From JAMOAW01 sp039908535 (lineage in GTDB: Bacteria; Pseudomonadota; Magnetococcia; Magnetococcales; JADFZT01), in assembly GCA_039908535.1 (NCBI GenBank), contig JAMOAW010000009.1, positions 1 to 39,385 on the forward strand: a stretch of 39,385 nucleotides of DNA, in the 5' to 3' direction. Positions within the stretch are counted from its first letter, which is position 1; each line of letters begins with the position of its first letter. Made by a program: the position numbers and the translations under genes. Under the pieces are notes generated by a model, which ran no database searches, was not told the origin of the DNA, and saw only the letters and a list, made by a program, of their open reading frames with translations. Of this stretch, positions 8,048 through 17,827 are shown piece by piece.

Positions 8048-10036
8048 ATGCAACCCATTCGATCTGATTTATCCTTATATGCTCAATTCAACCGCAATTT
8101 AGATGCCATGCTGCAAAAAAATCTTCAACAATTGCGGGTCACCCATCCAGAATTAACCGCACAAATTCTACCTCATGTGGGATTAGAAACCTACCGTTTA
8201 AAATTAATCCTTCAAAACAACACCGTAGAGGATATCGAAGTCACCTATGCCGATGGCCAAGTGTTGCGCCTGAATGATAAACAGAAACAAGAAGAGGATC
8301 TAAAAAAACTCGAAGATATTCCTCTCAGACAAGTTTTTCTGCTCTTTGGAATCCATTTGGGAATTTTTCTAGATATCATCTTTAATGCCACAAAAAACAC
8401 ATTTTATCCAGCCTACCCCCACCTAAACATGCATATCCCTTTTTATGTCGTAGAACCAGATATCAGCCGCTTTTTATTTCTTATGCGCATGGTGGATTTG
8501 ACCGAAATATTCCAATCAAAACGTATTTATTTTTTCATCGGCGTCAATTGTCTGGAAAATGTAAAAATATTCTTTACAAACCCAGATGTTCGTTATCCAA
8601 TGCAAATCATATCTTCCTATAAATCAATAATTCTTGATAAACTTATTCAAATTATAGAAGATGGCCAACACAGAAAGAAAGCCAATTCCGATTATTATCA
8701 CCAAAAAAATAATGAATATTATGAATCACGTTCTCGCGATGAATGGCACTCTATTTTAAAAGGAGAGATCCATCGACCATTGCGTATCATGGTCTCCACC
8801 TCTCTCTACACCTCCTTTCTGCAATATGCCGCTCGAGACCTTCTCTCTGGGTTTAAGCGTCTCGGTTGCGAAACCGTACTCCTCATGGAGAATGATCACA
8901 CCCATCTTTTAAGCAATCTCTCTGTCTTACAAAAAATTTATCTCTTTCATCCAGACATTTTTATCATTTTAGACCATTTCCGTTGGGAGCAAGACAAAGC
9001 CATTCCAGACAAAATTCCTCTTGTTTCATGGATTCAAGATATTCTACCATGGAGCTTTAAAGAGGATCCCGACCATCGACTTACGGATTATGACTTTGTT
9101 TTCAGCTTTTCAAAATATTGGATCGAGTCAGGCCTCTTCAATGTGCCAATCTTTAATAATAGAAAAATTCATTTCCTTCCAGTTGGTATCAATTGTGATA
9201 TCTATTATAAAAAAGAAAATCAAAAAAAAGATATAGATATTCTATATGTCTCCCATATAACAGATCCTGAATTAAATTTTAATTTTTTAAATGATATTCC
9301 ATATCAATATAAATTACATCCCCCCGAATTCCACATTACAGAAAAAAAGATTCTCTCCATAGACACTCTCCTGCATATGTACAAAGAACTCTATGAACAA
9401 GTCAAAAAATTTGACTATTCAGAACTTTGGCAAATGTTGCTGATTGAAAAACATCGTCTACAATTTTTGAATCAATTTTTGCAAAATATAAACATCCCTT
9501 CTACCCCGGAAATCCATACCCTCTTTGTAACAAACGAATCCAGATTTATTCTGCACCTTATTGACTTAATCAAAGCCAAACCATTAATCTATTTGGCTCA
9601 AAATAATATCCCTCTCCATATCTATGGTTCCAATTGGGGACAGTTTGAACATTTGCGTCCCTTTGCCATGGGAACGGCTAAAAATGGCGAATTTCTCAAT
9701 GACTTAATGAACCGATCCCGGATCTGCATCAACAACAGTGGCGGCACCTCTTTGCACATGCGTACCCTGGAAATTTTTGGTTGCGGTGCTTTTCTTCTCA
9801 CCAGAGAGATTCCAAAAGAGCTGGATACCTGCAGTGTTTTAGATTATTTTACAGATGGAGTGGATATGGTCCTGTTTAAAGATGAAAAAGATCTTTTGAT
9901 AAAAGTCCAGTATTATCTCACGCACGAAGAAGAACGCGAAGCAATTGCCAAACAAGGGATGCAAAAGGCCTTATCCATTTTTGGATACGACATTCTGGCC
10001 AAACACGTCATCGACACCATTGCCAATGAATTGTAA
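8048..10036 (+). CDS. Large CgeB-like glycosyltransferase
   Basis: A 662-residue protein. The first 250 residues do not match a family I recognise. From about residue 250 there is a GT-B-like fold (LRIMVSTSLYTSFLQYAARD), then PLVSWIQDILPW. The C-terminal CgeB-type region near residues 560-600 has SRICINNSGGTSLHMRTLEI and FGCGAFLLTREI. The closing segment resembles that of the preceding gene, so the pair may act one after the other on a glycan or protein. The N-terminal extension could bind the acceptor. It ends six bases before the next radical SAM gene, supporting an operon. Codon use in the middle is noticeably AT-rich. Confidence 0.76.
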   Translation: MQPIRSDLSLYAQFNRNLDAMLQKNLQQLRVTHPELTAQILPHVGLETYRLKLILQNNTVEDIEVTYADGQVLRLNDKQKQEEDLKKLEDIPLRQVFLLFGIHLGIFLDIIFNATKNTFYPAYPHLNMHIPFYVVEPDISRFLFLMRMVDLTEIFQSKRIYFFIGVNCLENVKIFFTNPDVRYPMQIISSYKSIILDKLIQIIEDGQHRKKANSDYYHQKNNEYYESRSRDEWHSILKGEIHRPLRIMVSTSLYTSFLQYAARDLLSGFKRLGCETVLLMENDHTHLLSNLSVLQKIYLFHPDIFIILDHFRWEQDKAIPDKIPLVSWIQDILPWSFKEDPDHRLTDYDFVFSFSKYWIESGLFNVPIFNNRKIHFLPVGINCDIYYKKENQKKDIDILYVSHITDPELNFNFLNDIPYQYKLHPPEFHITEKKILSIDTLLHMYKELYEQVKKFDYSELWQMLLIEKHRLQFLNQFLQNINIPSTPEIHTLFVTNESRFILHLIDLIKAKPLIYLAQNNIPLHIYGSNWGQFEHLRPFAMGTAKNGEFLNDLMNRSRICINNSGGTSLHMRTLEIFGCGAFLLTREIPKELDTCSVLDYFTDGVDMVLFKDEKDLLIKVQYYLTHEEEREAIAKQGMQKALSIFGYDILAKHVIDTIANEL

Positions 10037-10042
10037 ATTTTC

Positions 10043-11140
10043 ATGAACGATAGATATGCCATTGATAGCCACAAATTGATTTATCACCCCATCCGCACCG
10101 CCCAATATTTAGAGGGAAAGGAGGAGTGGGAAAAAAGCAAAACGATCTATCCCATCTATGTGGAGATCTCCCCTATTGGGGCATGCAATCATCGATGTGT
10201 TTTTTGCGCCCTCGACTATATGGGCTATCAGCCCAAAAAATTGGAGGTGGAGCTCTTACAACAACGACTCCCCGAAATGGCGCGCCTAGGGATCAAAAGC
10301 GTCATGTTTGCAGGAGAGGGGGAGCCTCTGTTACATAAGGGAATTTGTGATATTGTTCTCATAGCCAAAACAAGCGGCCTTGATGTCGCCATCACCTCAA
10401 ATGCCACCATCCTCCCCGCCGGTTTTTTAGACAAAGCCCTCCCGGCCTTGTCCTGGATTAAAATTTCCATCAATGCGGGGACATCCAAGGGATATGCGAC
10501 CATTCACGGCACCCGGGAAGAGGATTTTTTTATCGCCATTGCCAATATGAAAGAGATGGTCCGCGTCAAACGACAGCAAAATCTGGATTGTGTCCTGGGA
10601 GCCCAAGCCCTGTTGCTGCCTGAAAACGCCGATGAAATGGAAACTCTTTGCAAAATTTGTCGCGATGACATCGGTTTGAATTATGTGGTCATCAAACCCT
10701 ATTCACAGCACCTCTTTAGCCATACCAAACGGTTCCAATCCATTGACTATACCCCTCTTCTCGCACTAAAAGATCAACTCACCTCTCTAAATACACCTAA
10801 ATTTTCCGTGGTATTTCGCGATCAAACCATGCGTAAATATATGGAAAATGACCGCTATACCCATTGTTACGCCACCCCATTTCTTTGGGGATATATTTCA
10901 GCAGATGGTACCGTATCGGGTTGCAGTGCCTATCTGCTCGACAAAAATTTTGAATACGGAAACATTCACGAAAAAAGTTTTCAGGAGATATGGGAAGGAG
11001 AAGGGCGCCGACTGGGATGGCATTTTATCCGCGAGCAATTGGACATCAAAGAGTGTCGTCGTAACTGCCGTATGGATGAAATCAACCGTTATTTACATAA
11101 AATTCAAACCCAATCCGTTCCCCATGTCAATTTCATCTAA
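10043..11140 (+). CDS. Radical SAM/SPASM-type enzyme
   Basis: This 365-residue protein contains CNHRCVFC at about residues 48-55, MFAGEGEPLLH (SAM-binding) and ITSNATIL in the radical SAM barrel. A C-terminal cysteine set follows (HCYATPFLWGY, VSGCSAYLLD, ECRRNCRMDE), suggesting a second cluster. It shares this whole layout and a C-terminal HVNFI with the 4920-6254 protein, but lacks that protein's 90-residue N-terminal extension. It is placed between a glycosyltransferase and sugar-activation genes, so a sugar or glycan substrate is the best guess. The start ATG at 10043 lies six bases after the preceding stop. Confidence 0.87.
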   Translation: MNDRYAIDSHKLIYHPIRTAQYLEGKEEWEKSKTIYPIYVEISPIGACNHRCVFCALDYMGYQPKKLEVELLQQRLPEMARLGIKSVMFAGEGEPLLHKGICDIVLIAKTSGLDVAITSNATILPAGFLDKALPALSWIKISINAGTSKGYATIHGTREEDFFIAIANMKEMVRVKRQQNLDCVLGAQALLLPENADEMETLCKICRDDIGLNYVVIKPYSQHLFSHTKRFQSIDYTPLLALKDQLTSLNTPKFSVVFRDQTMRKYMENDRYTHCYATPFLWGYISADGTVSGCSAYLLDKNFEYGNIHEKSFQEIWEGEGRRLGWHFIREQLDIKECRRNCRMDEINRYLHKIQTQSVPHVNFI

Positions 11141-11272
11141 ATTTTTATACCACATTATTTTCCTTATAGCACGTTTATTGCATATTTCCATCTAAACACC
11201 AAAGATCAAGAGATCTATTAGCCTGATAAATATTGAAAATTGAACCTTTTTTCAAAAGAAAAGCGAGATAAA

Positions 11273-11893
11273 ATGGTTAATTTTGCCGATCAAGGACAGG
11301 AAAAAAATACCGTTCCACCCTTAGCCAATTTTGCCTCACAAATCGATCAATTCGGCGATCTTCTCCACCGCACGACCATCACCGATGCCAACGGCAGAGC
11401 TCTTACCATCCCAGAGGGTCTTCAAGCCGCCGTTCATCTGCTGACCGAAACCCGTGCCAACAAACGCCAACTTTTTTTGATCGGCAATGGTGGCAGTGCC
11501 GCCGTGGTCAGCCATATCGCCAATGATCTCCTTAAAACCGGCCATCTACGCGTCCAAACCCTCCAGGATCCTCCCATGTTTAGCTGTCTTGCCAACGATT
11601 ATGGCTACGACCGGGTCTATGCCGAGGCCTTGACACGCATGGGAAGTCCCCATGATCTCCTGATCGCCGTCAGTAGCTCTGGCCAATCCCCCAATATTTT
11701 AAATGCCTGTGCCCGTTTTATCCGCCTGGGTGGTCGGGTAATCACCCTCTCTGGATTTACCTCTCACAACGCCCTACGCCCCACAGGTGAACTTAATTTT
11801 TGGCTGGATGCCCACCATTATGGAATGGTAGAGATTGGTCATCTTTTTATTCTGCATTATTTAGCAGAACAAATCGCCCTGCGTGCCGATTGA
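11273..11893 (+). CDS. SIS-domain sugar-phosphate isomerase, GmhA-like
   Basis: About 206 residues. LFLIGNGGSAAVVSHIANDL is the phosphosugar-binding loop typical of GmhA, the sedoheptulose-7-phosphate isomerase that starts the ADP-heptose pathway. LLIAVSSSGQSPNIL is the second serine-rich loop, and EIGHLFILHYL carries the C-terminal histidine helix. Members act as tetramers in the cytoplasm. A longer frame begins at a TTG at 11240, but I chose the ATG at 11273 because it fits the family length. The gene lies 28 bases before a kinase/nucleotidyltransferase fusion, the enzymes that would act next. A related sugar other than heptose is possible. Confidence 0.85.
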   Translation: MVNFADQGQEKNTVPPLANFASQIDQFGDLLHRTTITDANGRALTIPEGLQAAVHLLTETRANKRQLFLIGNGGSAAVVSHIANDLLKTGHLRVQTLQDPPMFSCLANDYGYDRVYAEALTRMGSPHDLLIAVSSSGQSPNILNACARFIRLGGRVITLSGFTSHNALRPTGELNFWLDAHHYGMVEIGHLFILHYLAEQIALRAD

Positions 11894-11921
11894 CCGGATA
11901 CCTGCTCTCGGAGAATAACTT

Positions 11922-13454
11922 ATGAACCACTTAACCCATAAAATCGTCACCCTAGAACAAATGGCCGCCAAAGCCAAAGAGTTCAAAACCGCTGGGTTGC
12001 GCATTGTCTTGTGTCACGGTGCCTTTGACCTATTGCACCCAGGTCATCTTCGCCATCTGCAACGGGCCCGTCAAGAAGGAGATCGGCTGATGGTGACCAT
12101 TACAGCAGATGCTTTCATCACCAAAGGACCAGGTCGCCCTGTCTTCCCAGAACAAATCCGCGCCGAGAGCTTGGCCAGTCTTGAGTGCGTCGATTATGTC
12201 GCGGTCATTTTCGAAGCCACCGCCTTGCCGGTTTTGCGGGCGTTACAACCCGATATTTATGCCAAAGGAAGCGACTATCAGGATGCCTCCAAAGACCTGA
12301 CAAACAATATCCAGTTGGAAAAAGCCGAAGTCGAAAAACAGGGCGGCAAACTTTTTTTAACCAATGAAATGACCTTTAGCTCAACGACCCTACTCAACGA
12401 ACATTTTGAACTTTTCGCGCCAAATACCAAAGAATATCTCAACCAATTTCGCACCAAACACACCGCTGAGACAATTATTGACCAACTGCGCACGCTTCAT
12501 GGTAAACGGGTCTTGGTCGTTGGTGAAACCATCATCGACGAATATTGCTACTCCAATCCCCTTGGTCTGACTGGAAAAAGCGGCAATATTCTCGCTGTAT
12601 GTTGCAACTTAGAAGAAAAATTTGCAGGTGGTTCCCTGGCGGTAGCCAACCATTTGGCTGGAATGGCCCATGAAGTGACGCTACTCACTGGCATTGGCCG
12701 TTTTGATGGTTATGAGGCGTTTATTCGCAGCAAATTGGCCAAAAATGTCCTCCCTCTGCTCCACTATTTCGACTCCGCTCCCACTCTGGTCAAACGCCGC
12801 TATCTGGATCCCGACTACAATAAACTTTTCGAAGTATACCATTACGATACCCACCCACTCACCGATCATGTCGAAACCGCTTTATGTCACTGGATTGAAA
12901 AACATGCCCAAGAGTTCGACTTGGTTGTCGTCCCCGATTACGGCAATGGGCTTATTTCTAAATCCATTGTCCAAGCTTTATGCACCCATGCCCGTTTTTT
13001 AGCGGTCAATACCCAAATCAACAGTGGCAACCGGGGCTATCATGTGATTACACGCTACCCACGAGCAGATTTTGTCTCTCTCAATGAGCCAGAGGCCAGA
13101 TTGGCGACCCACAACCGCTATACCCCCATCGAACAGATTGCCAACTGGATCAGTACAACCCTACACGCCCCCCATGTCGCTATCACGCAAGGGACTCAAG
13201 GCGCGCTCCTTCTGGAAAAACAAAACCAACAGGTACACCGTATTCCCGCGCTCACCCGACACGTCAAAGATCGCATTGGGGCTGGAGATGCCTTTTTGGC
13301 CATCTCCGCGCTCTGTCTGTGTCATGGTATGACTCCAGAGGAAGCCCTCTTCGTCGGTAGTGCCGCCGCAGCCATCAACGTGCAAGTTCTCTGTAACCAA
13401 AAAACGACCACAACCATTGAACTTTACAAATTCATTACCACCTTGCTTAAATAA
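11922..13454 (+). CDS. Bifunctional sugar nucleotidyltransferase/PfkB kinase, reversed HldE-like order
   Basis: A 510-residue fusion. Residues about 28-140 are a cytidylyltransferase-like domain with HGAFDLLHPGHLRHL, which contains the HxGH-type nucleotide site. Residues about 190-505 are a PfkB/ribokinase-type kinase starting KRVLVVGETIIDEY, with FAGGSLAVANHLAG and the DRIGAGDAF catalytic motif. Classical HldE, which makes ADP-heptose, has the kinase first and the adenylyltransferase second. Here the order is reversed. With the GmhA-like gene just upstream this still suggests isomerase, kinase and nucleotidyl transfer on a heptose-like sugar. An AGGA-poor but purine-rich GGAGAATAACTT precedes the ATG. 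Nucleotide specificity (ATP or CTP) cannot be told by eye. Confidence 0.86.
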   Translation: MNHLTHKIVTLEQMAAKAKEFKTAGLRIVLCHGAFDLLHPGHLRHLQRARQEGDRLMVTITADAFITKGPGRPVFPEQIRAESLASLECVDYVAVIFEATALPVLRALQPDIYAKGSDYQDASKDLTNNIQLEKAEVEKQGGKLFLTNEMTFSSTTLLNEHFELFAPNTKEYLNQFRTKHTAETIIDQLRTLHGKRVLVVGETIIDEYCYSNPLGLTGKSGNILAVCCNLEEKFAGGSLAVANHLAGMAHEVTLLTGIGRFDGYEAFIRSKLAKNVLPLLHYFDSAPTLVKRRYLDPDYNKLFEVYHYDTHPLTDHVETALCHWIEKHAQEFDLVVVPDYGNGLISKSIVQALCTHARFLAVNTQINSGNRGYHVITRYPRADFVSLNEPEARLATHNRYTPIEQIANWISTTLHAPHVAITQGTQGALLLEKQNQQVHRIPALTRHVKDRIGAGDAFLAISALCLCHGMTPEEALFVGSAAAAINVQVLCNQKTTTTIELYKFITTLLK

Positions 13455-13640
13455 GCCGCACTTCAGAACTTCTAACCGCATAGATTTTCCAAGATTTCTA
13501 GCTTTGGTGCCGCTGTTTTCTAACACAAATGGTGTCTGATTCAAAATTTATTTTTTTCCCAATTGTCTAATCATAGTTGACATGCTTTACAAGTATTGCA
13601 ATATTTGCAAATATAGAATTTTTCCGAATTCACGGCAATT

Positions 13641-13797
13641 TAATCGGAAAAATAAAAAGCAAGACCTTGGGGGGCGGAGAACCGCCCCCCAATTCCCCCC
13701 ACCCTTTTTTTTTAATTCTTAAAAAAAAGAGGGGGGCTGGGGGATTCATCCCCCAGGGTTTTGACTTTGACTTTTTTGCCCGCAGGGCATTATGTTC
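13641..13797 (+). repeat. Dispersed palindromic repeat, intact copy R3
   Basis: An intact copy, read from arm AATCGGAAAAATAAAAA through the GGGGGGCGG/CCGCCCCCC hairpin, the long T/A inverted repeat, and the CTGGGGGAT/ATCCCCCAG hairpin. It ends at the small hairpin GCCCGCAGGGC followed by ATTATGTTC. It fills most of the 407-base gap between the nucleotidyltransferase gene and the histidine kinase gene. I see nothing else definite in that gap. Confidence 0.87.
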
Positions 13798-13870
13798 AAT
13801 AAAAAAGGGGCGTTGGGGTCATGCTCCCAAAACCTAAACAAAAATTAAACAATTCTTAAAATTGGTTGAT

Positions 13871-16800
13871 ATGATGAATCATTTTTCACCACCCCTCATT
13901 GACCTACTCCGCTCTCTAAAAAATTTAAGTTATAGCTTTTTTACCGAACAGATTGATTATATTTATTTTATATATGGACTTAGTTTCTTAATGCTAAGCA
14001 TCGTCTGCTTTTCTATGCCAAAGGATAACAAATCGCCCTTTTCTTGGCAGATTTTGGGAAGTTTCGGTTTAGTCCATGGAACCACAGAATGGTTGGAATT
14101 GCTCCAAATGGTTATCGGGGAGAGCCCCATTTATGATGGCATCCGCATATTTTTGCAAACCGCTTCTTTTATGTTATTAGCTGAATTTAGCCTAAAAGCA
14201 ATCGCATTTCAGCGAAAATATCCCTTTAAACCAGGTTTTTCCCTCATATTGTTAGCCATCGTTGGTTTGTTCACCTGGATCAATGGAGTGGATAGCATCC
14301 AAAGTATAAACAGGTATGGTATTGCTTTGCCAGCCTGTTTGAGCAGTGCTTGGCTCTTATGGTTCCGTATTCCCAAACAAGCTACCCACAAAGAAAAAAA
14401 ATGGCTGCACGTCAGTTCTATAACAATTTTAGCCTATGGCATTTCCAGTGGCTTGGTGGTTCCACCCATCAACTTTTGGCCCGCTACGCTCTTAAACACA
14501 GACTCTTTTCACCAGTTGACCGGCCTCCCCATCCAATTGATAAGGGCCACTTTAGCAACAATTTTGACATTTGCCATCTGGGGCGTGGCTGCCAATCAAC
14601 CCGACGCCCTGCCGCTCTTTCAAAAACAAAAGCATTATTCCAAAATTTTTATAAGCGGCTTCATACTCTTGCTTGGCGGTGGTTGGGTTCTGACAGAGAT
14701 GTTAGGCGAACTCTATCAAACCGACCAAACAAAAGAATTGCGTGTCAACTTGGATGCCGTGGTAAACCGCCTCAATCGAGAAATGTATGCCATTGAAGGT
14801 GGCGTCATCGCCATGGCTGGAATTATACATCCCCTACTGGAAAACACCCCACTGCAGCCAGAACATCTAAAATCTATTAATCTGGCTTTAGAACAATTGG
14901 GAAACACCGTCAAGGGGGTGGCTTATCTGATGGATACCAATGGCCTCGTACTAGCGGCCTCCAACCATGACACCCCTGCCAGCTTTGTCGGCAAAAATTA
15001 CCAATTCCGTCCCTATTTCCAAGAGGCCATCGCGGGCAAAAACGGCCATTATTTCGCCTATGGGGTCACTTCTCACGAACCTGGATACTATGCCAGTGCC
15101 CCCATTTATAACAAAGAACAACAAAGAGTTCTCGGTGTAGCGGTCATTAAAAATACATTAAATGCCATTGAGTTAGGGTTTAAGCAATTTATGAATGTTT
15201 ATCTGCTCAATCCAGATGGTATCGCGTTAATGTCTGGCGAAGAGGAGTTTACCCCGCAACCATTATGGCCAATCTTAGAAGATACACGCCTTCATTTAGA
15301 TCAGTCTAAACAGTTCGGACCCTTGTCTAACAAGCCACCTGTATTTAAAAAAGAGCTAAAAAACGGCACTAGACTCACTTATATGCGTAAAAAATACTTG
15401 GTTGGAAGAATCAATATCAATCAGGACGGCTGGTCAATATTGATGCTCAAACAAGAAAAAACCGCCACGGTCAATCGGATGTTGGGCATTTTTATCGCCT
15501 TGTTATTCAGTATCTTAATGTTCACCTATTATTTGCTGTTGCATCGAGAAACCACAGTTTTGTTCGCTGCTCGCAAAATGGCAGAGAATGCCAGTCAGAC
15601 CAAATCGTACTTCCTGGCCAATATGAGCCATGAAATTCGCACCCCCATCAATGCGGTCATGGGCATGATCTACCTAACCCAAAAAACCAACCTGACTTCC
15701 CAGCAACGGCATTACCTTTCTCGTATCGAACAAGCCAGTCGATCCCTCTTGCACATTATTAACGACATCCTGGATTTTTCCAAAATCGAAGCTGGTAAAT
15801 TGATAATAGAGAACATTCCATTTTCCATGGACCAAGTGGCAGACCAAGTTGCCGCCATAACAGCACCCAAAACCGAAGACAAAGCACTGGAATTGATCGT
15901 ATCCGTTGACCACGACATCCCCCCCCTGCTGATAGGCGATCCTCTGCGTTTGGGACAGATCTTGCTCAATCTCGTTAGCAATGCCGTCAAATTTACCGAT
16001 ACAGGCGAGGTCTACTTTCAAATTCAGCTCACCGAATGCGGTTTAACCCATGCCCAGATCCTTTTTCGCGTACAAGATACCGGGATTGGAATGACCCCCG
16101 AACAGATGGAAGATCTATTCACTGCCTTCAGCCAAGCAGATGCCTCAACCACGCGCCGCTATGGCGGAACCGGCTTGGGCTTGGCCATCAGCCGCCATTT
16201 AGTTGAACGCATGGGCGGAACAATGCTTCTGCACAGCGAACTCGGCAAAGGAAGCGTTTTTAGTTTTCAACTCACCTTCCCCCTGGCCAAAGTCGAACAA
16301 CTTGCCCCCCCCCAACTTGATCATTCTCGACTCTCTGGATTGCATATTCTGGTGACGGATGACCATCCCATTGCACGCCGGGTTTGCCGCGATATGCTCA
16401 CTCCTTTCCAGTGTCGAGTTGAAGAGGCCGAAAGCGGTGAACAGGCTGTGGTGCGTACCCGCCAATCCATCCACACCAACGACGCTTTCGATCTGATCAT
16501 TATGGATTGGCGTATGCCCGGCATGGATGGTTTAGAAGCGGTTCAGCGCATTCGGACAGAACTACAAGATCACGCCCCACCCATTATTTTAATCACAGCG
16601 TATGGTCGAGAAGAGGTCATGTCTGCCTCCACGCTGGGGGAAATGCCCTATTTTCTGATGAAACCTCTGACGGCTTCATCTTTAGTGGAGATGATCACCC
16701 AAGTTCTGGGCGGACAACCAAAACCGACCTCATTAATTGATTTTCCCACGCAGAGTTTTTTTGGCAACATCTTGCTGGTGGAAGACAACGAAATCAATCA

Positions 16801-17827
16801 AGAAGTGGCCTTGGGTATTTTACAACAAACTGGACTCACCATTGAGGTGGCCAACAATGGATGGGAAGCAATCGAAAAAATCCAGACATTACCATTCGAT
16901 CTCATCCTGATGGATGTTCAAATGCCTGTTATGGATGGCTATGAGGCAACCCGCACCATTCGACAAAAAGAAAAATTTCAAAAATTGCCGATCATCGCCA
17001 TGACGGCCAATGCCATGACAGGCGACCGGGAAATTTGTCTGGCTGCCGGCATGAACGATTATATCTCAAAACCCATTGATCCTCACCAGCTCTACGCCAT
17101 GTTGACCAAATGGCTTCCTTCTACCACCTTACCGCCCTCCATACATCTACCCACGGCTAAGCAGCCTCAAAATCAAAATCTGCTGCCCGAACTGCCAGGC
17201 CTGAACACCCAAATCGGTCTGCTCAATATGGGTGGGAACGTCTCCTTATACCTAGACATCCTCTCCAGATTTGTACGCACCCAACATCAAACCTGCCAGA
17301 CCATGGCCGACCTTTTACAGAGCAACGATTGGTCAACCTTGGAACGGCTGGCCCATACTCTCAAAGGAATTACCGCTACGATTGGGGCCACGCACCTCAG
17401 TCAATTGGCCCAACAAATGGAGCAGGGTGCTAAAGAAAAAATCGGCCAGGAACCCATGCGTCTCCTGTTGGAGTCAACCTCTAAGGAATTGGATACAACA
17501 ATTTTGAGGGTTCATCAGGCGTTACCAAAACAGCTTAAGACAACAACAGTTCCAGAGGAAGTTCCAGAGGAAAATGATCTCATAGTGGATATCGAAACCT
17601 TGACCCCCCTCTTTAAAAAGGCTGAAAATTTTCTGCGCAATTTTGACACTGATGTGGAATCTGTTATCGAAGAAATAGGCCCCTTGGTAAAAGGAAACAA
17701 AATGCAAGAACATCTAAATTTACTAAAACAACTCTTAAATAACTTCAACTATGAAGAGAGTCTGAATATACTGCAAATATGGGCAAAAGAGATCGGTATT
17801 AAATTGGAGAATTCAGATGAATCTTGA
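13871..17827 (+). CDS. Hybrid histidine kinase: membrane sensor, Cache-like domain, HisKA-HATPase, two receivers, Hpt
   Basis: About 1318 residues. The N-terminal 250 residues are several membrane spans. After another span (FISGFILLLGGGW) comes an extracytoplasmic Cache-like sensor with YLMDTNGLVLAAS and FRPYFQEAIAGK, as in DctB-type kinases. HisKA follows with NMSHEIRTPINAV (phospho-His near residue 587). HATPase has LVSNAVKFTDTG (near 700) and GTGLGLAI (near 765). Receiver 1 carries MDWRMPGMDG (near 877), receiver 2 MDVQMPVMDG (near 1014), and the Hpt domain has LAHTLKG (His near 1160). This is a full internal phosphorelay. The open frame starts at a TTG at 13862; I chose the nearby ATG at 13871, although 13874 is also ATG. 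It overlaps the next gene by 11 bases, so that gene is its likely partner. The ligand is unknown. Confidence 0.93.
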   Translation: MMNHFSPPLIDLLRSLKNLSYSFFTEQIDYIYFIYGLSFLMLSIVCFSMPKDNKSPFSWQILGSFGLVHGTTEWLELLQMVIGESPIYDGIRIFLQTASFMLLAEFSLKAIAFQRKYPFKPGFSLILLAIVGLFTWINGVDSIQSINRYGIALPACLSSAWLLWFRIPKQATHKEKKWLHVSSITILAYGISSGLVVPPINFWPATLLNTDSFHQLTGLPIQLIRATLATILTFAIWGVAANQPDALPLFQKQKHYSKIFISGFILLLGGGWVLTEMLGELYQTDQTKELRVNLDAVVNRLNREMYAIEGGVIAMAGIIHPLLENTPLQPEHLKSINLALEQLGNTVKGVAYLMDTNGLVLAASNHDTPASFVGKNYQFRPYFQEAIAGKNGHYFAYGVTSHEPGYYASAPIYNKEQQRVLGVAVIKNTLNAIELGFKQFMNVYLLNPDGIALMSGEEEFTPQPLWPILEDTRLHLDQSKQFGPLSNKPPVFKKELKNGTRLTYMRKKYLVGRININQDGWSILMLKQEKTATVNRMLGIFIALLFSILMFTYYLLLHRETTVLFAARKMAENASQTKSYFLANMSHEIRTPINAVMGMIYLTQKTNLTSQQRHYLSRIEQASRSLLHIINDILDFSKIEAGKLIIENIPFSMDQVADQVAAITAPKTEDKALELIVSVDHDIPPLLIGDPLRLGQILLNLVSNAVKFTDTGEVYFQIQLTECGLTHAQILFRVQDTGIGMTPEQMEDLFTAFSQADASTTRRYGGTGLGLAISRHLVERMGGTMLLHSELGKGSVFSFQLTFPLAKVEQLAPPQLDHSRLSGLHILVTDDHPIARRVCRDMLTPFQCRVEEAESGEQAVVRTRQSIHTNDAFDLIIMDWRMPGMDGLEAVQRIRTELQDHAPPIILITAYGREEVMSASTLGEMPYFLMKPLTASSLVEMITQVLGGQPKPTSLIDFPTQSFFGNILLVEDNEINQEVALGILQQTGLTIEVANNGWEAIEKIQTLPFDLILMDVQMPVMDGYEATRTIRQKEKFQKLPIIAMTANAMTGDREICLAAGMNDYISKPIDPHQLYAMLTKWLPSTTLPPSIHLPTAKQPQNQNLLPELPGLNTQIGLLNMGGNVSLYLDILSRFVRTQHQTCQTMADLLQSNDWSTLERLAHTLKGITATIGATHLSQLAQQMEQGAKEKIGQEPMRLLLESTSKELDTTILRVHQALPKQLKTTTVPEEVPEENDLIVDIETLTPLFKKAENFLRNFDTDVESVIEEIGPLVKGNKMQEHLNLLKQLLNNFNYEESLNILQIWAKEIGIKLENSDES

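Noticed and set aside
13577..13837. Open frames running through the palindromic repeats (also at 96-416, 21484, 24789 and 35487)
   Set aside because: They translate the repeat into proline/glycine-rich sequence that recurs only because the repeat recurs. The true gene starts are outside.
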